Source: Mugil cephalus
Lineage: Eukaryota > Chordata > Actinopteri > Mugiliformes > Mugilidae
Length of the DNA: 64,000 nt
NCBI RefSeq assembly: GCF_022458985.1
Contig: NC_061773.1
Span: 18,324,001-18,388,000 of the forward strand
Reading direction: 5' to 3'
Below are positions 22,301 to 37,300 of this stretch, piece after piece. The notes beneath the pieces are model-generated. The model saw nothing but the letters and a program-made list of their open reading frames with translations. It was not told the DNA's origin and did no database searches. Positions within the stretch are counted from its first letter, which is position 1, and every line of letters starts with the position of its first letter. Both the position numbers and the translations under genes were made by a program.

Positions 22301-25300
22301 GGGATGTGTCTTTCTACACGGTTGCGTAACAAATGAGAAGCTACTCATTGCATCAGTAGGGGTTAAATAATGATAATCACCCAAGCGGCAATTATCCAAT
22401 GGGAGGCTTGTACTTATTTGCTGAGATAAATCCAGGTGGTGACGTCTTTTTTTTGGCCAGGCAGTGTACTTGGACAATATGTCAGCAGCTCAGGGAGTCT
22501 GTGTGTGTTTTTGTTTTTTGTTTTTTTACAGACACACTGACCTCTATTGAATTCACAATCTGTAAACAAGCCCATCACATGTTCCAGGTTGTATTTTTAG
22601 CCTGTCTGCTCAACATACTTTGAGATCCTGTCAGAGCACACGGGCTGCACAGTGGAAGTCAAATCTTTACTGGAAAGAGGACGAGGAGGAAGAGGAGGGA
22701 GTGGGTATCTGTAAAACCGGAGCCTTTGTTTTTGTGTTGTCGTTTCGTGGCTGCTGTGAGTGTTTTCACGTTGCGGGGAATGACGGCTGAGCGCTCCCCG
22801 CTGCTCGACTTTAGCCCACCTAAGGCACAGCTGTGGCAGAGAGCACTACCTTACGTGCATTAACGCAGCCATTAAACCAGCGCTGTGCGAAGGAGCAAAG
22901 GCACATTTACCAAGGGCACACACACGCTCAAACGTACCGCTGGTACGCCAAGTCACTGCCTGTCATACACACACCCTTCACTTTCCCTCTGTTATACACA
23001 CACTCAGGCGAGCTCCATCTCTGTGTCATGCCTGTAGGTTATTAGCGGTATGATTTATCAGATGCCTCAGCACTTGGCTCCACGTCTCCCCCATTCTGCC
23101 TCTCCCTCTCCCCTTTCGTGCAGATAATCCTTTAATATAATAATTTTCCTTCTGATTGTGTCTCAGTGGTCCCCATTCACACACGCCACAGTGCAGCCGG
23201 GCCCAGTGCACGCGCCACTGCAGATTATACACATTTAGATGGTCTTGCTCATATGCGGTTGTATAATCTTTTTTTTTTTCCTGCCCATGGACTTGGCTAA
23301 GATGTAAAAACTGCTGCAAAAAATACCAAAAACATATCTCACAAATCTGAAAAAGTACAAGTGCACACTCTCCTTTTTTTTAAAAAAAAGAAAACCTCAC
23401 TGGCTGCCTACGTAGTGTCCCGGAGAAAGAGCAGAGGAGTCGGGAAGCAGGGCGAGTCCTCGCCATAAAAACCACACGTGGCTGTGGCATCTGGTCTGGA
23501 CTGTGCGTTCAGTGTCGTGAACTCTGTTCTCTGTTTTAATGTGGTTTGTAAAATGTTGTATGTTGTGTTGCATGCATGTTCTGTTCTTCACATGGAGCTA
23601 GACGTGTCTCCCCCTTTTTTTCCTTTTTTTTTCCCACAGTTTATTTGAAATGTAGGAGATCGAGCATGTTGTTGTGATGTATTCTACACTGTTTCATTGT
23701 AAGTCACGTTGTACAATGCTTAAAGAGATGCCGACAGTGTTCCTTAAACCAGGGGTCTTCAATGTCTTTCAGGCCAAGGACCCTCAGACTGATGGAGAGA
23801 TTAAATACCAACTATATGTTTTCTATATTAAACTCGGCCTAGTGCTGTTTATAAATATAGGTTATTATCACCATCATTTTGCATTAATATAATATAATAT
23901 AATATAAAAAAAAATGTGTGCAAAAGATGATGGTGCCCACAATAAAGCTCCTTATTAGCATCATCTTATTCATCAGAAAATTAAGAATATTTGATTGAGA
24001 GGGAGGAGCTAGAATTGGCTGGCCTATCATGAGACATCTTAATGAAGTCTGGCACACCTCCAAACGTACCTCTTCTTGAGACCTTCCATCTATTTAAAGG
24101 GATAGTCCGGTGCATTTAAACACAGCTGGTCTATTACCTACAATAGATGATGGTTGGCACGCCCCCACTTTAAAGACACGCACAGGAGTGCCAGCAACAG
24201 AGACCAAGCAATGAACTGCTTCGGTCAGGGGTCAACAAAATGTATTTATCCACCTAAAACAATCGTTATCCGTTTCAGTGTATTATAGCCGCTGTACCTG
24301 GCTGTCAGGTCGTTACATTGATCTACGCTCTCTCTCCGAAGCTACAAGACTCCGCTGATAAAAAAAATAAAGAAGTCTCACAAATTGCTGGTTTACTTTC
24401 GCCACAGTTGTAAAGTTAGTTGGGATTTGAATTAACACTCATATATTCACGGGGTAGATTGACTGGGAGTAATTGTGCAGTTGTAGTCAAAAGGGGCACC
24501 AGCACACTCATCAAACGAATTCTGCTTTCGACGCCGTGATGTGTCAAAAAAAAAATAGTTGACACAGTATTTCATAATGATTTTTGAATGGGAGTCGATC
24601 GGAGCCAGAGACTTCTTGGAGCCAGAAAGTACTGTAGCAACAATCAGTGGTAATTCACTTTAACCCGCAACTACATTTGCTTTGCTTCTCAGACCCACTG
24701 GCTACGTCCTTGTTTTACTTGTGTTTATCACCCTGTACAGTATAATGTGGTGTCGCTCTGTTCACTGTGTCAGTGTGTCAAAGCTGTGTCCCACTTCTTG
24801 AATATACAGAACATTTATCACGTTTTTTTTATGACGACGTTACGCTTGAAGGTGTACACATTTTAAATGAGATTACTTTTTTTTTTTCTTACCAACCACA
24901 AATGGCATTTTGTTCCTTTCTGCTCCCAATCCTGGCTTCAGTATTTCCTGCATTAGCGGCCCGACTCACATTAGGTTCTTGCCTCCTAAAAAGCATTTCG
25001 TCACATGAATAAGTCACACGAGGGTTCTCATATGCCCTCATAAGCTATTTATCAGATTTCGCTGAGTACACAGTATGCATTACTTCATACAGTGGAATTC
25101 TCCTCTGTGTTCAGATGAAGGCCCTCCTTGTACTTGTCCGTTGTGTGCATCAGACTGGAGCAGCTGTGTGCCTCACAGTGAAGGTCTGCAGCTGTCCCGG
25201 GACCTGGGGGCCACCTATCTGGAGCTTCCCTCCCTCAACCACGTTTTCGTGGGTCGCTACTTTGGCAGCGTGGTAAGTGGTGACGCAACGTGGCCGTCAA

Positions 25301-28300
25301 AGCATCTAGTCCCGAATGGGCTCTGAAGTTTACGTGGTCCCTGATGCTGGGTGTGTGTTTCCACCCAAGATCCCCATCACAACAATGGCATTCATACACA
25401 TTAAACCAGATTAACTAGGTACAATATGAACTGGACTGATGGTGCAATATTACTGTTTTTGTGTGGACTAATGTGTGCATTTCTCTGTTGTGCAGCTGGA
25501 GTACTTCATGATTCAGTGTCTGAAACACAAAGCCAAAGAGAGGCCAGAGAAGAGGCGAGGAAATAAAGTGAATGAGCTTCGTCCACCTCACTTAGAACAA
25601 CCAGGTCAGGGGAATACTCTCTTTTAATAACAAATACTGAATTTGTTGTAGTGGCATGCACTTACTTGGCATGTTTTTTTTTTTTTTTTAAATTAGCAGT
25701 TTCATTATCCCGTCGTTACGTAACTACAGTTTCCTCAAATTGCTCTTTGCATAGTGTTTAGTGAACGCTCAATGGACTCTGACTGGATTGTTTTGTCTTG
25801 AGCTTACATCGCCATAAAAAAGGGCTGAGCACAAAGGTTTTATCTGGATCAATACCCTCTGTTCCAAACTGAACACAGGAAGAGGGAGACAAAGAGCTCG
25901 GCAGACCACTTTTATTCAGTGACATTTGAATCAATTTTCGCCTGAGCTCCGCTCTCTGCTAAAGATGCTGCAACAACAGGGTTTGGCGCTTTGATCGGAG
26001 TGGGAATCTCAATGCGAGAGGATTTACTCTTAACAAGATTTGACAAACCGCCTCGTCCGTACGACGCCTGATGCAGTTTTTGACGTGCGTGTACTTTTGT
26101 GCATTTTATAAAGGTTGAATGTCATAAATAGAATAATATTTATCAGGGGAATTGTGATGAGCTTCACAAATGTCCATATCAACTTTCTTGAAGCAGATTC
26201 AAAGAATTCTGACAGAGAAGCTGAGACCAGAAAAGTTCATCTAAAATAAAAGTTTTAAAATGTAATTTAGTTTTTAATCTGCTTAGTTTGGAGTCATAAT
26301 TCCAGATTATATTTTTTAATTAAACTCCTAAACAAGACGCTCATGTTAAAAGTGTCTTTTACTATTACAGACTTTTAAATTAAAGTCGCTCTGAGCCGAA
26401 CAAATTCTCCAAATACTAAGCACTAATTATGAGGCAGTAAATAACCGTGCTGCCCAACAGAGACTAAAATGTACAGAATTACAAACATCTATACACAGCC
26501 ATCAGCTCAGAAGCGAAGCTTAAAAAGAAACGAGCCAAGCCGGGGAGCTTGACAACTGCACTCTGCTGCGTCTCCTCTGTCTTAATTGTCTACATTTTTC
26601 ATGGCACACTCTCCTAATCGGATAAAAGATAGTCTGATTAAATCTGCAATTGTCTGGCGGTATTATGTTGCCACAAATGGAAAGCTTCCTGTGCGCTGAA
26701 TCTGGAATTACGTCGTTAAAACTAACTTGGATGGACGCACCGCTTCCACATTACAAATATATCTGAGAGTATGACTTCACCCGAAGTCCGTAAGGCCAGT
26801 CGAATTCATAGCAAGCCCTCAAAGTACCTCTTGCTCCACGTAACACCTGAAAATATTTAACACAAGCCGCGCTGTTAAACCAGTGTTAAATATTGATCCG
26901 GCCACTTTGCTGCTGCTGTTTGTGCTTAAACCCAGTGCACAGCCTGACAGCCTTGAGTTCTGCCAAAAATGGCGAGAGCACTGGTGGATTTATTGGTGCC
27001 TGTCCAACACCACTTAACTCTGCTTACGGTGTAGCTTACATTAAATATGACGTGCGCTGATTCAGGAGCGGCGCAGCTAACGCGGCCAAATCTTCGCAGC
27101 CGTAAAGAGAGATGAGGTCCACGGAGGTGCGGTGTGTGTTAAGCATGAATAGGAATATAATGGGACAATGATTTGTGAAGCACTCTCCCTCATTCCTTCA
27201 CTCTACTGCCCAGTGCCTTTTCACTTTTTATTAAGCTGAGTTTATGAGCACATGAATCATCTGTGTCCCATTGAGTCCTCGCTGTTCTTGAGCTTATACC
27301 TTCACACGCCCCCTCCATCTTGTAATGTATTCACTGTCATCACGTTCACTGCAGATCATTTATTTACAACTATTGTCATTGCGAGATTTTCCTGGATCTT
27401 CTTCAAACATTAACCTTTTTTAAAACAAGCTTTGGTTTTGGGTTTTATCACCGAGATAATGTATCGAGTAAAGCTGGTGTCAGTTCCTCGACAAAGATTT
27501 TTCCCTGTTACTTCAGGAAACCAGAATCCAGTGCAGCAGCCCGAGCATGCGTGTTTTCAGGACTTTTATTATTTATGCAAAGACAAACATATCTGGAAGT
27601 GTTTTTTCTTGAGCAACGAGGCAGGGCACAACATGACATCGGTTTCTCTCAGCTCTGTCTTTTTTAGCCAAAACATTTCACTGCGCTTTTGCTGTCCAAA
27701 TCCCTTTCTCGACCTCCAGAAATGCACCCCGTTTCTCTTTGCTGAGTTGTCAAAACCCATTGCTGAATAAATGGAGAAATCGCTAGTGTAAATAGACAAG
27801 GTAGATTGAAGAAAAACGAGAACACACACACAAAAAAAAAACTATTACTCCCTGGGGGCTTTGAACAAAACAAATAAGGTATGGGTTCTCTTTTAGTTTT
27901 TGATTTAGGGGCAAGTGGAATTTCAGCAGTTCATTATCTCGCCTCATTATATCGTCTTCTGTTTTCTGTTCCTCGTTCTCTTCCTCCATTCAGCTCGTCT
28001 TCCCCCAATCCGGGTGGAAGAGTCCAGCTTCTCCCAGGACATGCAGTGGTTGTTGGAGCGTGGCGTGCAGTTCGCCGATGTAGCTTTCTACGCCGGGGAT
28101 TCTGGGAAAGAACTAGGATGGGCGCATGCGGCTGTGCTCTGTGCTGTCAGCCCGTACTTCAGACAGCTACTACTGGGGCCCAAGACCAGGTAGGATACTG
28201 GTCCACAGGATGGAGATTAATAGAGCCCTTCAAAGTTTGTAAGCAGTGTGATGTTGTTTTGAGGGGCGGGGCTTAGCTGGAGGCAAAAGATGTCATACAC

Positions 28301-31300
28301 AATAACTTGTAAACGCCGGTTAGCATATTTCAACGGACTGTTTTGGCAAGAGTGGATGAGGAAAATGCATATTTTAGAGAAAATAGTAATACACTCACTC
28401 CTCAAGACAATGAGGGTTATTTTAAAAAGTTGACTCTCACTCACTGGATGGACAATTTGACCAAAGGAGGACACAGAGGGGACAAAGTCTGATCTGTCTT
28501 TATCAAGTGAAGCCTCTCCAACAAAGATATTACAAAAAGTTAGTGGAACCACAGTGGAGGGTAATGTAGCAGTTCACCCCTGGACACCCCTGAAACACGC
28601 AACTAAGGTTGCGTTAGCTAGCGGTTAGCATTAGCATGTATCAAGAATCCTCCAAAGAATAATTAACGTAACGTTATTTCAGTCGCAATTTCGTCTAGGC
28701 TGAAAATGACGATGTATTACATATTAATCTTACTTGATATCAATGTGCGCAGCAAACAGAGAGTTGTTGAGTTGTTGATGATTGTCTCACTCAAATTCTT
28801 TCTTTCAAACAAAGTCGTCTATGACTGGCAGTGGCTGGTATGCGAAAAATTTCAAGTTAATGTTTTTGCTTTTTTTTGGTTTTAGCCCCCAAAACTACAG
28901 CAAGACGACATTTTCACAGTTGAAAATAAGTGTTCTGCCTCCCGCTAACGTTGTGACGTCACAATGACGTATGCCATGAGGGGGTCTATAAGGTGGCCCA
29001 CCTCCTGAGTCTGTGTACATGTATTTTACATAACCGTGGAGCGTTTTGTTTGTCTCTGGTCGGACAGGGAGCGCCCACAGTCGCGGTGTGTCTGCAGAGA
29101 GCGGGATGCAGGACCCCATTCGCTGCTTTCCACCTGGGACGGGGGCATAATAGATGACATGCCACGATCAGAAGGACACCTCACAGGACGTCTCACTCGT
29201 CTGGTGGTGAAGGACCCACTCCTGTGCATGTGCTTGTGGGAGACTCTCATGTTCATTTACAGAGGTAAAAACCGCCAGTCAAACACACCTCAAATACAAG
29301 ATGTACCTGAAATCTGCCAGTTGATGCTCTTTCAAATGGTTCTGTCGTGTCTGTTGCACCTCTTTACTTCACCGCCAATATAAGTCCCAGACACACCGAG
29401 CTGACATCACAGATCTACTGGCAATGTCTCACATCACCTGTCTGGACCAAAAAATTGCACTTGAACACACTGCAAAAACTACAACCCACAGACATCTGGC
29501 ACATATATTCTGTGCCTCTGTGAAATGAAATAACTCTTCATATCAGCACGTGGCAGAAGTCTGTACTCATCAATTCAAAAGGGGAAACCAGAGGAGTTAC
29601 TATTCTCTGGGACCCTGGAGGCTCGGGAGACCTGCAAACTGTCTCACAGAGCTGCCTGCTCCTGAATCACGCTGGTGCTGTTGCTGTTGGTCTAAAGTCA
29701 TTCTAGGTGATCGTGTTGTTGCAATAACTTTTTCTTTCTAAGAGCTGTTTTTGTGTGCCGTTGGAGCGTGTTGTGTTCCTTTTCTTAGGGACTAATTTGC
29801 GAGATGTGTTACTCAGTAACGCACTCGGCTGCAGATTCTACATGTTGAACTGGCTGAAATGTTAAGTGTTATGCTCCTTAGTTTAGTTTATTACGCACAT
29901 TATTTTCTCAATTAGAGGACTGATGGTGTCTTGTTATGTTATTGAGATTATTCTCATGACATTTAAGAAGTGACTGAGTTGGTGCTTTGAGCACACTTAA
30001 ACACGCTCACAGTGATGATGTAAACGTCCCGAACTACTACTGCTGCTGAATTATTTCTATATTTAAAGCTTTTCCAACCTAAACTGCAACAACAGGGCTG
30101 AAACAGAGAACAGCAAAACATCCCAACTGATTAAAACCCTGTGATTTCACCAAGAGGACGCTGTCCAAACTGGCTTTCTGGCAGCAGGATCAGATGTACG
30201 GGAAATGCCAAACACAAAGAGGAAATGAGAGAAGACGAGTGTCGCCAAAACCGTGGCTTCTACTTTAGCCAGAGAATTCTCAGCTGAGCACGCTCAGTAA
30301 CTTCTCTCCCATCACACAACATGATTTCTGGTGAATCACGTCTTTTTTTCCCCCTGCTACTAATACATGAGTAAACCTAGATTTTGTTAATATAGACTCA
30401 TGCTGCGCATTACAGCTGGAGTTTAAATACAGCTCACATAGCTGGACTTCACAGGGCGGAAACTCCATTCCCCAACAGCAGTTAATCTTTTTCTAATAAT
30501 TTAGATGTAATGATTAATGTCCCCTGGCAGCAGAAGGCAGTTTGCCCGCTATTGGGTCTTGTCCAATGTTTCATTACGCTGAGGGACAGAAATCAGTCCA
30601 ACTGAAAGCACTTGATAGTAAGCAAGTGTGGTTTTTTAATCTGGAACCACATCATAAATTTTCTAATGGTGTGATCTCGCACTGTTGTCTTAACCTGTGT
30701 TTGTACTTTGCTGCCTCAGGCCACTTGTGTTTCCTTTGTCTCCTCCCAGCTCAGTTCTGCTGAACGTTACATAACTCATTGAGGAAGGATTGGTACATTG
30801 CCGTTGAATAAACCGAATTTTCCATCATTTTGATGGCTAAGAGTCTGACCCTTTCAGAGGGGCATCATATTTTCATCAGCAAATGATGGAGCTGCCACAG
30901 ACGGGTTTGCAGACGTGGTGAATCATGGCGCTCGCAAACAAAAACGCTCTCCATCCATGCATGAAGCCTCGGTAAATGGGCACATCACATCCTCTGCGAC
31001 TTTAATGAAAATGATGCCAGCGAGTCCACGGTGCTTGCACTTGTTATTTCACATGCCTGTGCACGGCAGCAGTATATCACAGCACAAATCCTTATGGCAA
31101 AAAGCCACACTAACGTCTGATTTATGGATTCATGGCTGCGTGTTGGAAGGACTTACGGTCTGACACAGAAACACGCGAGCTTATGTGAGGGTGTGTGAGC
31201 AGAGAAGGGAAGAAGATTACAGGGTTAGGCTGATTCTGTGAGTGAGTGCATGAATAAGAATTAGAAAGCCAGCCGCTGGAATACGGAGAGGGCGCCGCGC

Positions 31301-34300
31301 ATTATTTCGTGCACACATCGAGAAGGCCTTGAGTGAGCATGTTGTCTGTAGTGAGAAAAAAGGAAGATGGTGCAGTGAAGAGGGGAGAACTGAGAGCGGG
31401 AGAAAAATGAAAGCGAGGCAGGTGCCGGAGTGGAGACAAAGGTGCCGCTTTCACTGCAAATCCGTGGGGTGGTGTGACGGCAACAAGCCCGGCGTGTGCG
31501 AAGGAAACGGCAGAAAGAGGAATATGTGTGTGTGTGTGCTGGCTGGAACATGTCATGCTTTCACAAAACACTGCAGGGAGACTGCAAAAAACGTTAGCCC
31601 TCCACATGGTGGGTCTGATTGTGCGTTTAAAGAAGCTGACCTCTCCTGCAGCGCGTGTATTTTTCTTGTATTGTGTAATCAGATATGAATGGACGCCAGT
31701 ATTTGAAGCTGTGAATCAACAATAAGCTGTATTTTCCCTCTCTAGAGCGATAACAAATGTCCTCTGATTACAGTTTGTCGCATTTGTCAGTTGAAGCTAA
31801 TTTCATTGGAGCACATTTCAATAACAGTACCACGTTGCCCTTAACACACAATGTCTGGCACTCATTGTTTTGCTGCGCGCACTGGGTTTTGTGTGTGAGT
31901 GGACAGCCGAAGAGGCCACGGCTTTGCCCGTGTGATGTTAACACTCTGAGACTGTGTCTCCTTGTGTAGGGTGCTGCTGAAGTATCGAATTTGTCACTTG
32001 GTTGCTATCGTGTGCATGTGCGTGTTTAGCACATGTAGGGTTATTCAGATCAATCTGTGTGCTGTGTGTGTGTGTGTGCTTGTGAGCACACATCTAAGGT
32101 CACCGTTCAGACAGCAACAACCAGTCCCTCGCAACCAAACTGAAACTAAAGAGGCTTCGGCGATCTCTGGGATTTGGTTAAAGTCATTTAGAAGTCAGGA
32201 GTTCAGCGGTTATTAAAAACGTTTCAGCAAACTCTGTACAAATTGTTCCCTGCAGCATTTGTGGTGTTCGTGCATCGCTGTGTAGGCAGGTGAGAAAGAA
32301 TACGCCGACACTGAAACTTGTGACTTCATATATAGTTCAGCTTATGCTCCTCACATGTACGCCGTCTCTATTCAGTTTGTTTTGCTCTCTGTCAGTGTGT
32401 TATTGTGCTGTGTTTTTTTGGCCGCATCACATATCAGCACCTCAGCTCCCGAAGTTAATCCCCCCACTCTGCGTTCGAGGCGTCCGCGCCGCAGTGTCAT
32501 TATCCGGCCACACGTGTTGAGGTAATCCCCCCTATCAGCCTGAACACCATCATTATGAACTAATGAAGAGCTAAATCCTCCCCGGCACCAGCTCCCCGTG
32601 CCCCCGTGAGACGGGGAGCGTCACCCCAATCAAACTGCTGGGATGTGAAGGATTTATGAAGGAGAATGTCCAAGGGAGGAGGCTTCCTCCAGATGTTTCC
32701 CCTAGTCATAATTCAGGATGAAGTCTCTGCGTTTATCTTTATTCATGAGCTGTGGTTATTGAATCTTTCTATTTAACACCATTTTTGAGGTGAAAATACA
32801 ATATGTGACACATTGGACTGTCCTGTTTGTTTACTGTATTTTAAGCATTTCAATAATTTTATCTGTTGAACAGAATAGAATAGAATAGAATAGAATAGAA
32901 TAGAATAGAATAGAATAGAATAGAATAGAATAGAAGCTTGTACACAGACATCAACATAAGTAATAGCAGCAGTAAGAGCTGGAAGACTGGTAATATATAT
33001 GTAAGACTGTATTAACATGCATGTCTGTGTGTGCAAAAGGCACAGGTGCAAAAAGAAAAAGGTGTCTGAGTAGTGATGGTTCCAAATTATGTACAGGTAG
33101 GGAACATTTAACAGTGGCCTCATATAGTCTGATGGCTGTGGGGTCCTGCAGCGCAGTGAGAGAAACCTCCCACTGTTGCTGCTTCTCTGCATGATGTTGT
33201 CCAGGAATACTGGAGATCCAGGTTGAAATATTGTAACAACTATTGAATTCCACAATATCTTGACATTTATTCTTCCCGGATGACTCACAGTGACTTCTGT
33301 CATTGTGTGTGCTCATCTCTAGTGCCAATATAATGCCCGCATTCGTGTTTTCTTTTTAGTTGAAAGCCTCATCAGCTCCTATTATGCATCATAAAAAATC
33401 AAAATGTCACATTATCCATTGTACTTTTGTTAAAAAGCTACTAAAACCTGCAAAACAATCAAGGATGCCATCTCACTCGGCTGCACTTTGCATGACAGTA
33501 TAGTTATGCATTGTTGGACGTTGCCAGCTAAACATTACCACGTCCGTTGACCTGCAAAGATCCCTGACAAGTGAAAGCGTTAAGCTATAACTTGTAATAA
33601 TGTTCTGTGTATTTGGTGTGAGCAGGTTTTACTTTACCTATAACTATTTATGAACTATAAATATGTCTTCATATGTTTGTTAGTTAGATGTTTAATTGAC
33701 ATCTCTGGCATGTTTCATGTGAGGTGTAGCTTGACTTTAGAAGTTGTATTTAATTTAATTTGCATTTACAACCTACCTATTAACCTAATAAACATGATGT
33801 TAAATGTCTAGTCAACTTCTTTAGGCAGTATTCAGCTGACTTGGAGGCAGAATGCCTTTTTATTTATTTATTTTTTTTGACTGTTCTTGATATTTGTGGA
33901 ATGGCCTGGTTGACCCACCCAAAACCACAGTAGATTACATAAACAGACGACTTTTAGAACAGACCGGCTTGGGCGAAAACAAGCCCGGGTGTTGTGTGGC
34001 GTAAGGTATGTGGGTGGTCAGAGCGCAGTGTCAGCTAAAAAAAAATAATGATAATAAAAAAAAGACTTCGTCTGTTTGTTCCTGTAAACTGTACCAGTGT
34101 GGATCCATAGAATCAGTGTGTTTGTGGATGTTTTGTAGGAGCGTGGGAGTGGGATCACCTCCAGGAGGCCCTGGAAGAGAAGCTGAAGAATTCGCTCGCG
34201 GTGGCACAGCTTATGGAGCGCATACGATCCCTCATCGGCAGAGACAAGGTGAGGTCTTTAAAAACACATCCACACTTGCTTTTTTCAATTAAAATGGGAC

Positions 34301-37300
34301 GAAACATCTCATGGCGTGTCCAACATTAATATTAACAAAATGGGTTAAATAACTACAGTTGTGCTTATTAAGTGTATAAACACATGCTTTGCTGTTGGAG
34401 AACTTTAATTACTGTCGGAAGACCTTTAGAAACAGCGCAGTAATAATGTGGTTATAATTAGCATACTTACATAATCGCTGCTTGTAATCAGCTCTCAGAT
34501 ACTGTGGGAATTAACGCAACATAAACAAGAGATGCTCTCCGAGGAGAAAAGGCACAACACAGGGTCTGTGAGGACTTCGAACTCTCATCAACCACGAGCA
34601 TTAAAAGTGACGGTGTCACGTCTCTAACGTATCGTGTCTATTTAGAAAACGTGAGGTTGCTCCATGTAACAGGCGGCAGACTTGAACGTTTAGAGCAGGG
34701 TCAGGAAATATGGCTGCGTCTGACGAGCCTTTGGCACCGTGCACGGTCAACTTTATCATCCGGATCGAGCTAGGTCTTCTACCTGAAAGGGGGGGGTATT
34801 GATATAGGCTGACACACCGAGATGCCCGGGCTACTTTAACGCGACGAGACACCCTGATGTCCCGCCGTGATTTGATGCCGTCCTCTGCAAACACCTCCGG
34901 GTCGTCTCGCTCCGGGAGTCCGGCAGAGAGCTTTCCATAAATTTTCCATTGATTTTGCGAAAATCAAAAGGGATTCGCCTCTGTGGCGCGGGCCCCTGCC
35001 GAAGACCTGTGTTTGTTGAACGCTCTCCCTGCAGGACGGCACTGCGTGAATATGGAGTTCTTTGTGTTTCGGTTGACTGAGAAAGGTCACGTAACGGTAT
35101 AATGGGACGCTTTGACAGCGCTCATTTGTGTGTGTGTGTGCACCTGCTTTGCAGTGCAGAGATTGATCAAAAAGATGAAAATGAGCACAGATATGTGGGT
35201 GACGGACAGTTTGGACAGACGGCTGGTTGCTCCTCTGTTCTCAGTGTTACCAGTCATGTCTCCTTGGCATCGCGGCTTTAGTATGTTTGGGTTGTGCTAA
35301 GCAAGACTGGCAGAGGGGTCATTTGTATTCCACAGGGGAGGAGGTTTCCACACACAGAATGTCTATTGTGCTGGTAACAAGTATCTGATGTGCAGCAAAG
35401 GAATGTGAACTCTCTGTGTCTGATTCTTCCTTGTCACTGATTGTTTGTTTGTGTGTGTGTGTGTACGCCTGCAGGGACCCAGGGACACACCGAGCGCTCG
35501 GGCGGCTCAGCTCGGCCCCCAGACGCTCGTCAACCTCTTCAATTCTCCTCTTTACTCTGATGTCATTTTCATGGTGCAAGGTGGGTCCGTGTCCGTCCGT
35601 TAGACATGCACACATTTACAAATGCTCGCGCCGTCACACATCAGACGAAGGTCACGTTTTATTAGCCGTGATTGAATTGCGATCCCGGTCCCCCGCCCCG
35701 GCCGTCCATTGGCAGACAAAAATAAGATAAAGCCGTCTGAGTGATGAGGCCGCTTCCATTTATGCCGTGTTTCTTCTTGACAAAGGCTCTGCCTTAAGCT
35801 ACGTTTAACATTTCTCTATGAAACCGAGGAATCTAGAAACAATACCCACTCTAATCCACGTTACAGTGCAATGAGCTTTTCTCGTACTTGCACCTCCGAG
35901 CTGCGACTTGAACTCTTGGAGGTCGCGAAGAACATTTGCTATAGTGCACTTTGCGCATTTCCTTTTCTTCATTCAAAATTTACTGCTGCATTTGTGGGAG
36001 AGCTGTCACTGACTGTTCACTGGCGCTTAGAGACAGCGATTACATAATTAGTTTCCTGTTAATTTAAATGACTGATCATTACTCCTAACAAGCCAAATTA
36101 AATCTTTGATGAGGCAAAAGAAAACACGTTGGTGTCTGACTTAAGTGGAAGTTGTTCAAAAAAACGTTCTGTTACTACCAATAGAGTGTATACATGTGAG
36201 GTCACAGCCAGTTAAGTCTCCATGGTTACGGCCACTGAGTGGCAAAAAGTGACAATTGAACATGGAGATTAGCAGCATTAGTTTGAATCACATGCGTTAA
36301 AGAGCTGTTGTGCGATTGACTGTACCAATAGATTTGAAAAGTAAATGAAATCGCTGCATTGTGAAGAAACAACTGGAATCCAGGCACCGAAACCTGGTGT
36401 TGTGGTTCACATTTAGTGTCAGGTAAAATTAATTTATGCTGTATTTTTTGATGAGGTCAAACTTTAAGTTACTCCTGAAGTTACGTTCTGGAGGGCTGCC
36501 AGGCAGTAAGTTTGTTGATGTTGTTGTTTTGCGGCCGACATCAACTATTTCAGTTCCAGCAATAAATAACAGTAAAACAATAAGCTGATTATTTGTGATC
36601 ACTCCTCGTCGTCCTTTTAACGTCCGGTCGGATGCTACAATATTGTATGGTCAACGTTACTTCTCAGCAAAGCTCTTAGCGTTAGCATCATTTATTTAGC
36701 TACGTTTGAAATGGACTAAAACTAACATAAACTCACTTAAACTGAAGCTAATCCACTTTTCCAAATCCATACTAGTTCGTATGGATCATTATCGAGTTCA
36801 ATTGTCCTTAGTTTGATCTGATAATCTACATTTTTCCGGTTTCGCTGTATTTACTGATACATTTCACTGTTTTAATCCCTTAGGGGGGTGTGGCCTGAGG
36901 CTGCAGTGACATCAATGCATGCCCTCTATTAGGACCAAGATTAAATTTTTTCATTGTGAAGTGCTCATACTCATAAACTCTGTGGGACTTTTCCAGATGT
37001 TTCCCTGACAAGTCCGGTTGTTTATTTTCTGTGTGTGACTTAGGGAGTGTGTTACCAGCTCACCGTGCAGTGCTGGTGGCCCGCTGTGACGTCATGGCGG
37101 CCATGTTCAGTGGGAAGTACGCAGAGGCTCGGAGTAGAGTGGTGCCCATCCACGGAGTCTCCTCAGACACCTTCCTGTCTTTCTTGGAGTATCTCTACAC
37201 TGACTCCTGCTGTCCCGGTGAGTTCACTACACAGCCCAGGCTGTCTGCTGAACCAGGCACTAGTGTGACCTCCGCCTCGCTGTGTACAACACTGGCGTTT

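Larger units (their letters stand above)
29265..34138. other. rhobtb3 intron 7, largest intron
   Basis: 4.9 kb without a recognisable exon or RNA gene. It holds a (TAGAA)n array beside a possible retroelement tail (listed separately) and short TG tracts near 31520 and 32065. The GC-rich ORFs around 31260-31690 on both strands are mutually overlapping and unsupported. Confidence 0.55.

Noticed and set aside
29068..29264. The rhobtb3 exon 7 model as a possible false exon, since its first half does not resemble human
   Set aside because: Kept in the model: both phases fit, and the second half ([15 protein letters not shown] and FIYRG) matches the conserved end of the split BTB.
32290..32520. 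76-codon ORF in rhobtb3 intron 7 as a missing exon
   Set aside because: Flanking exons 7 and 8 already join in phase and in conserved sequence ([10 protein letters not shown]), leaving no room for an added exon.
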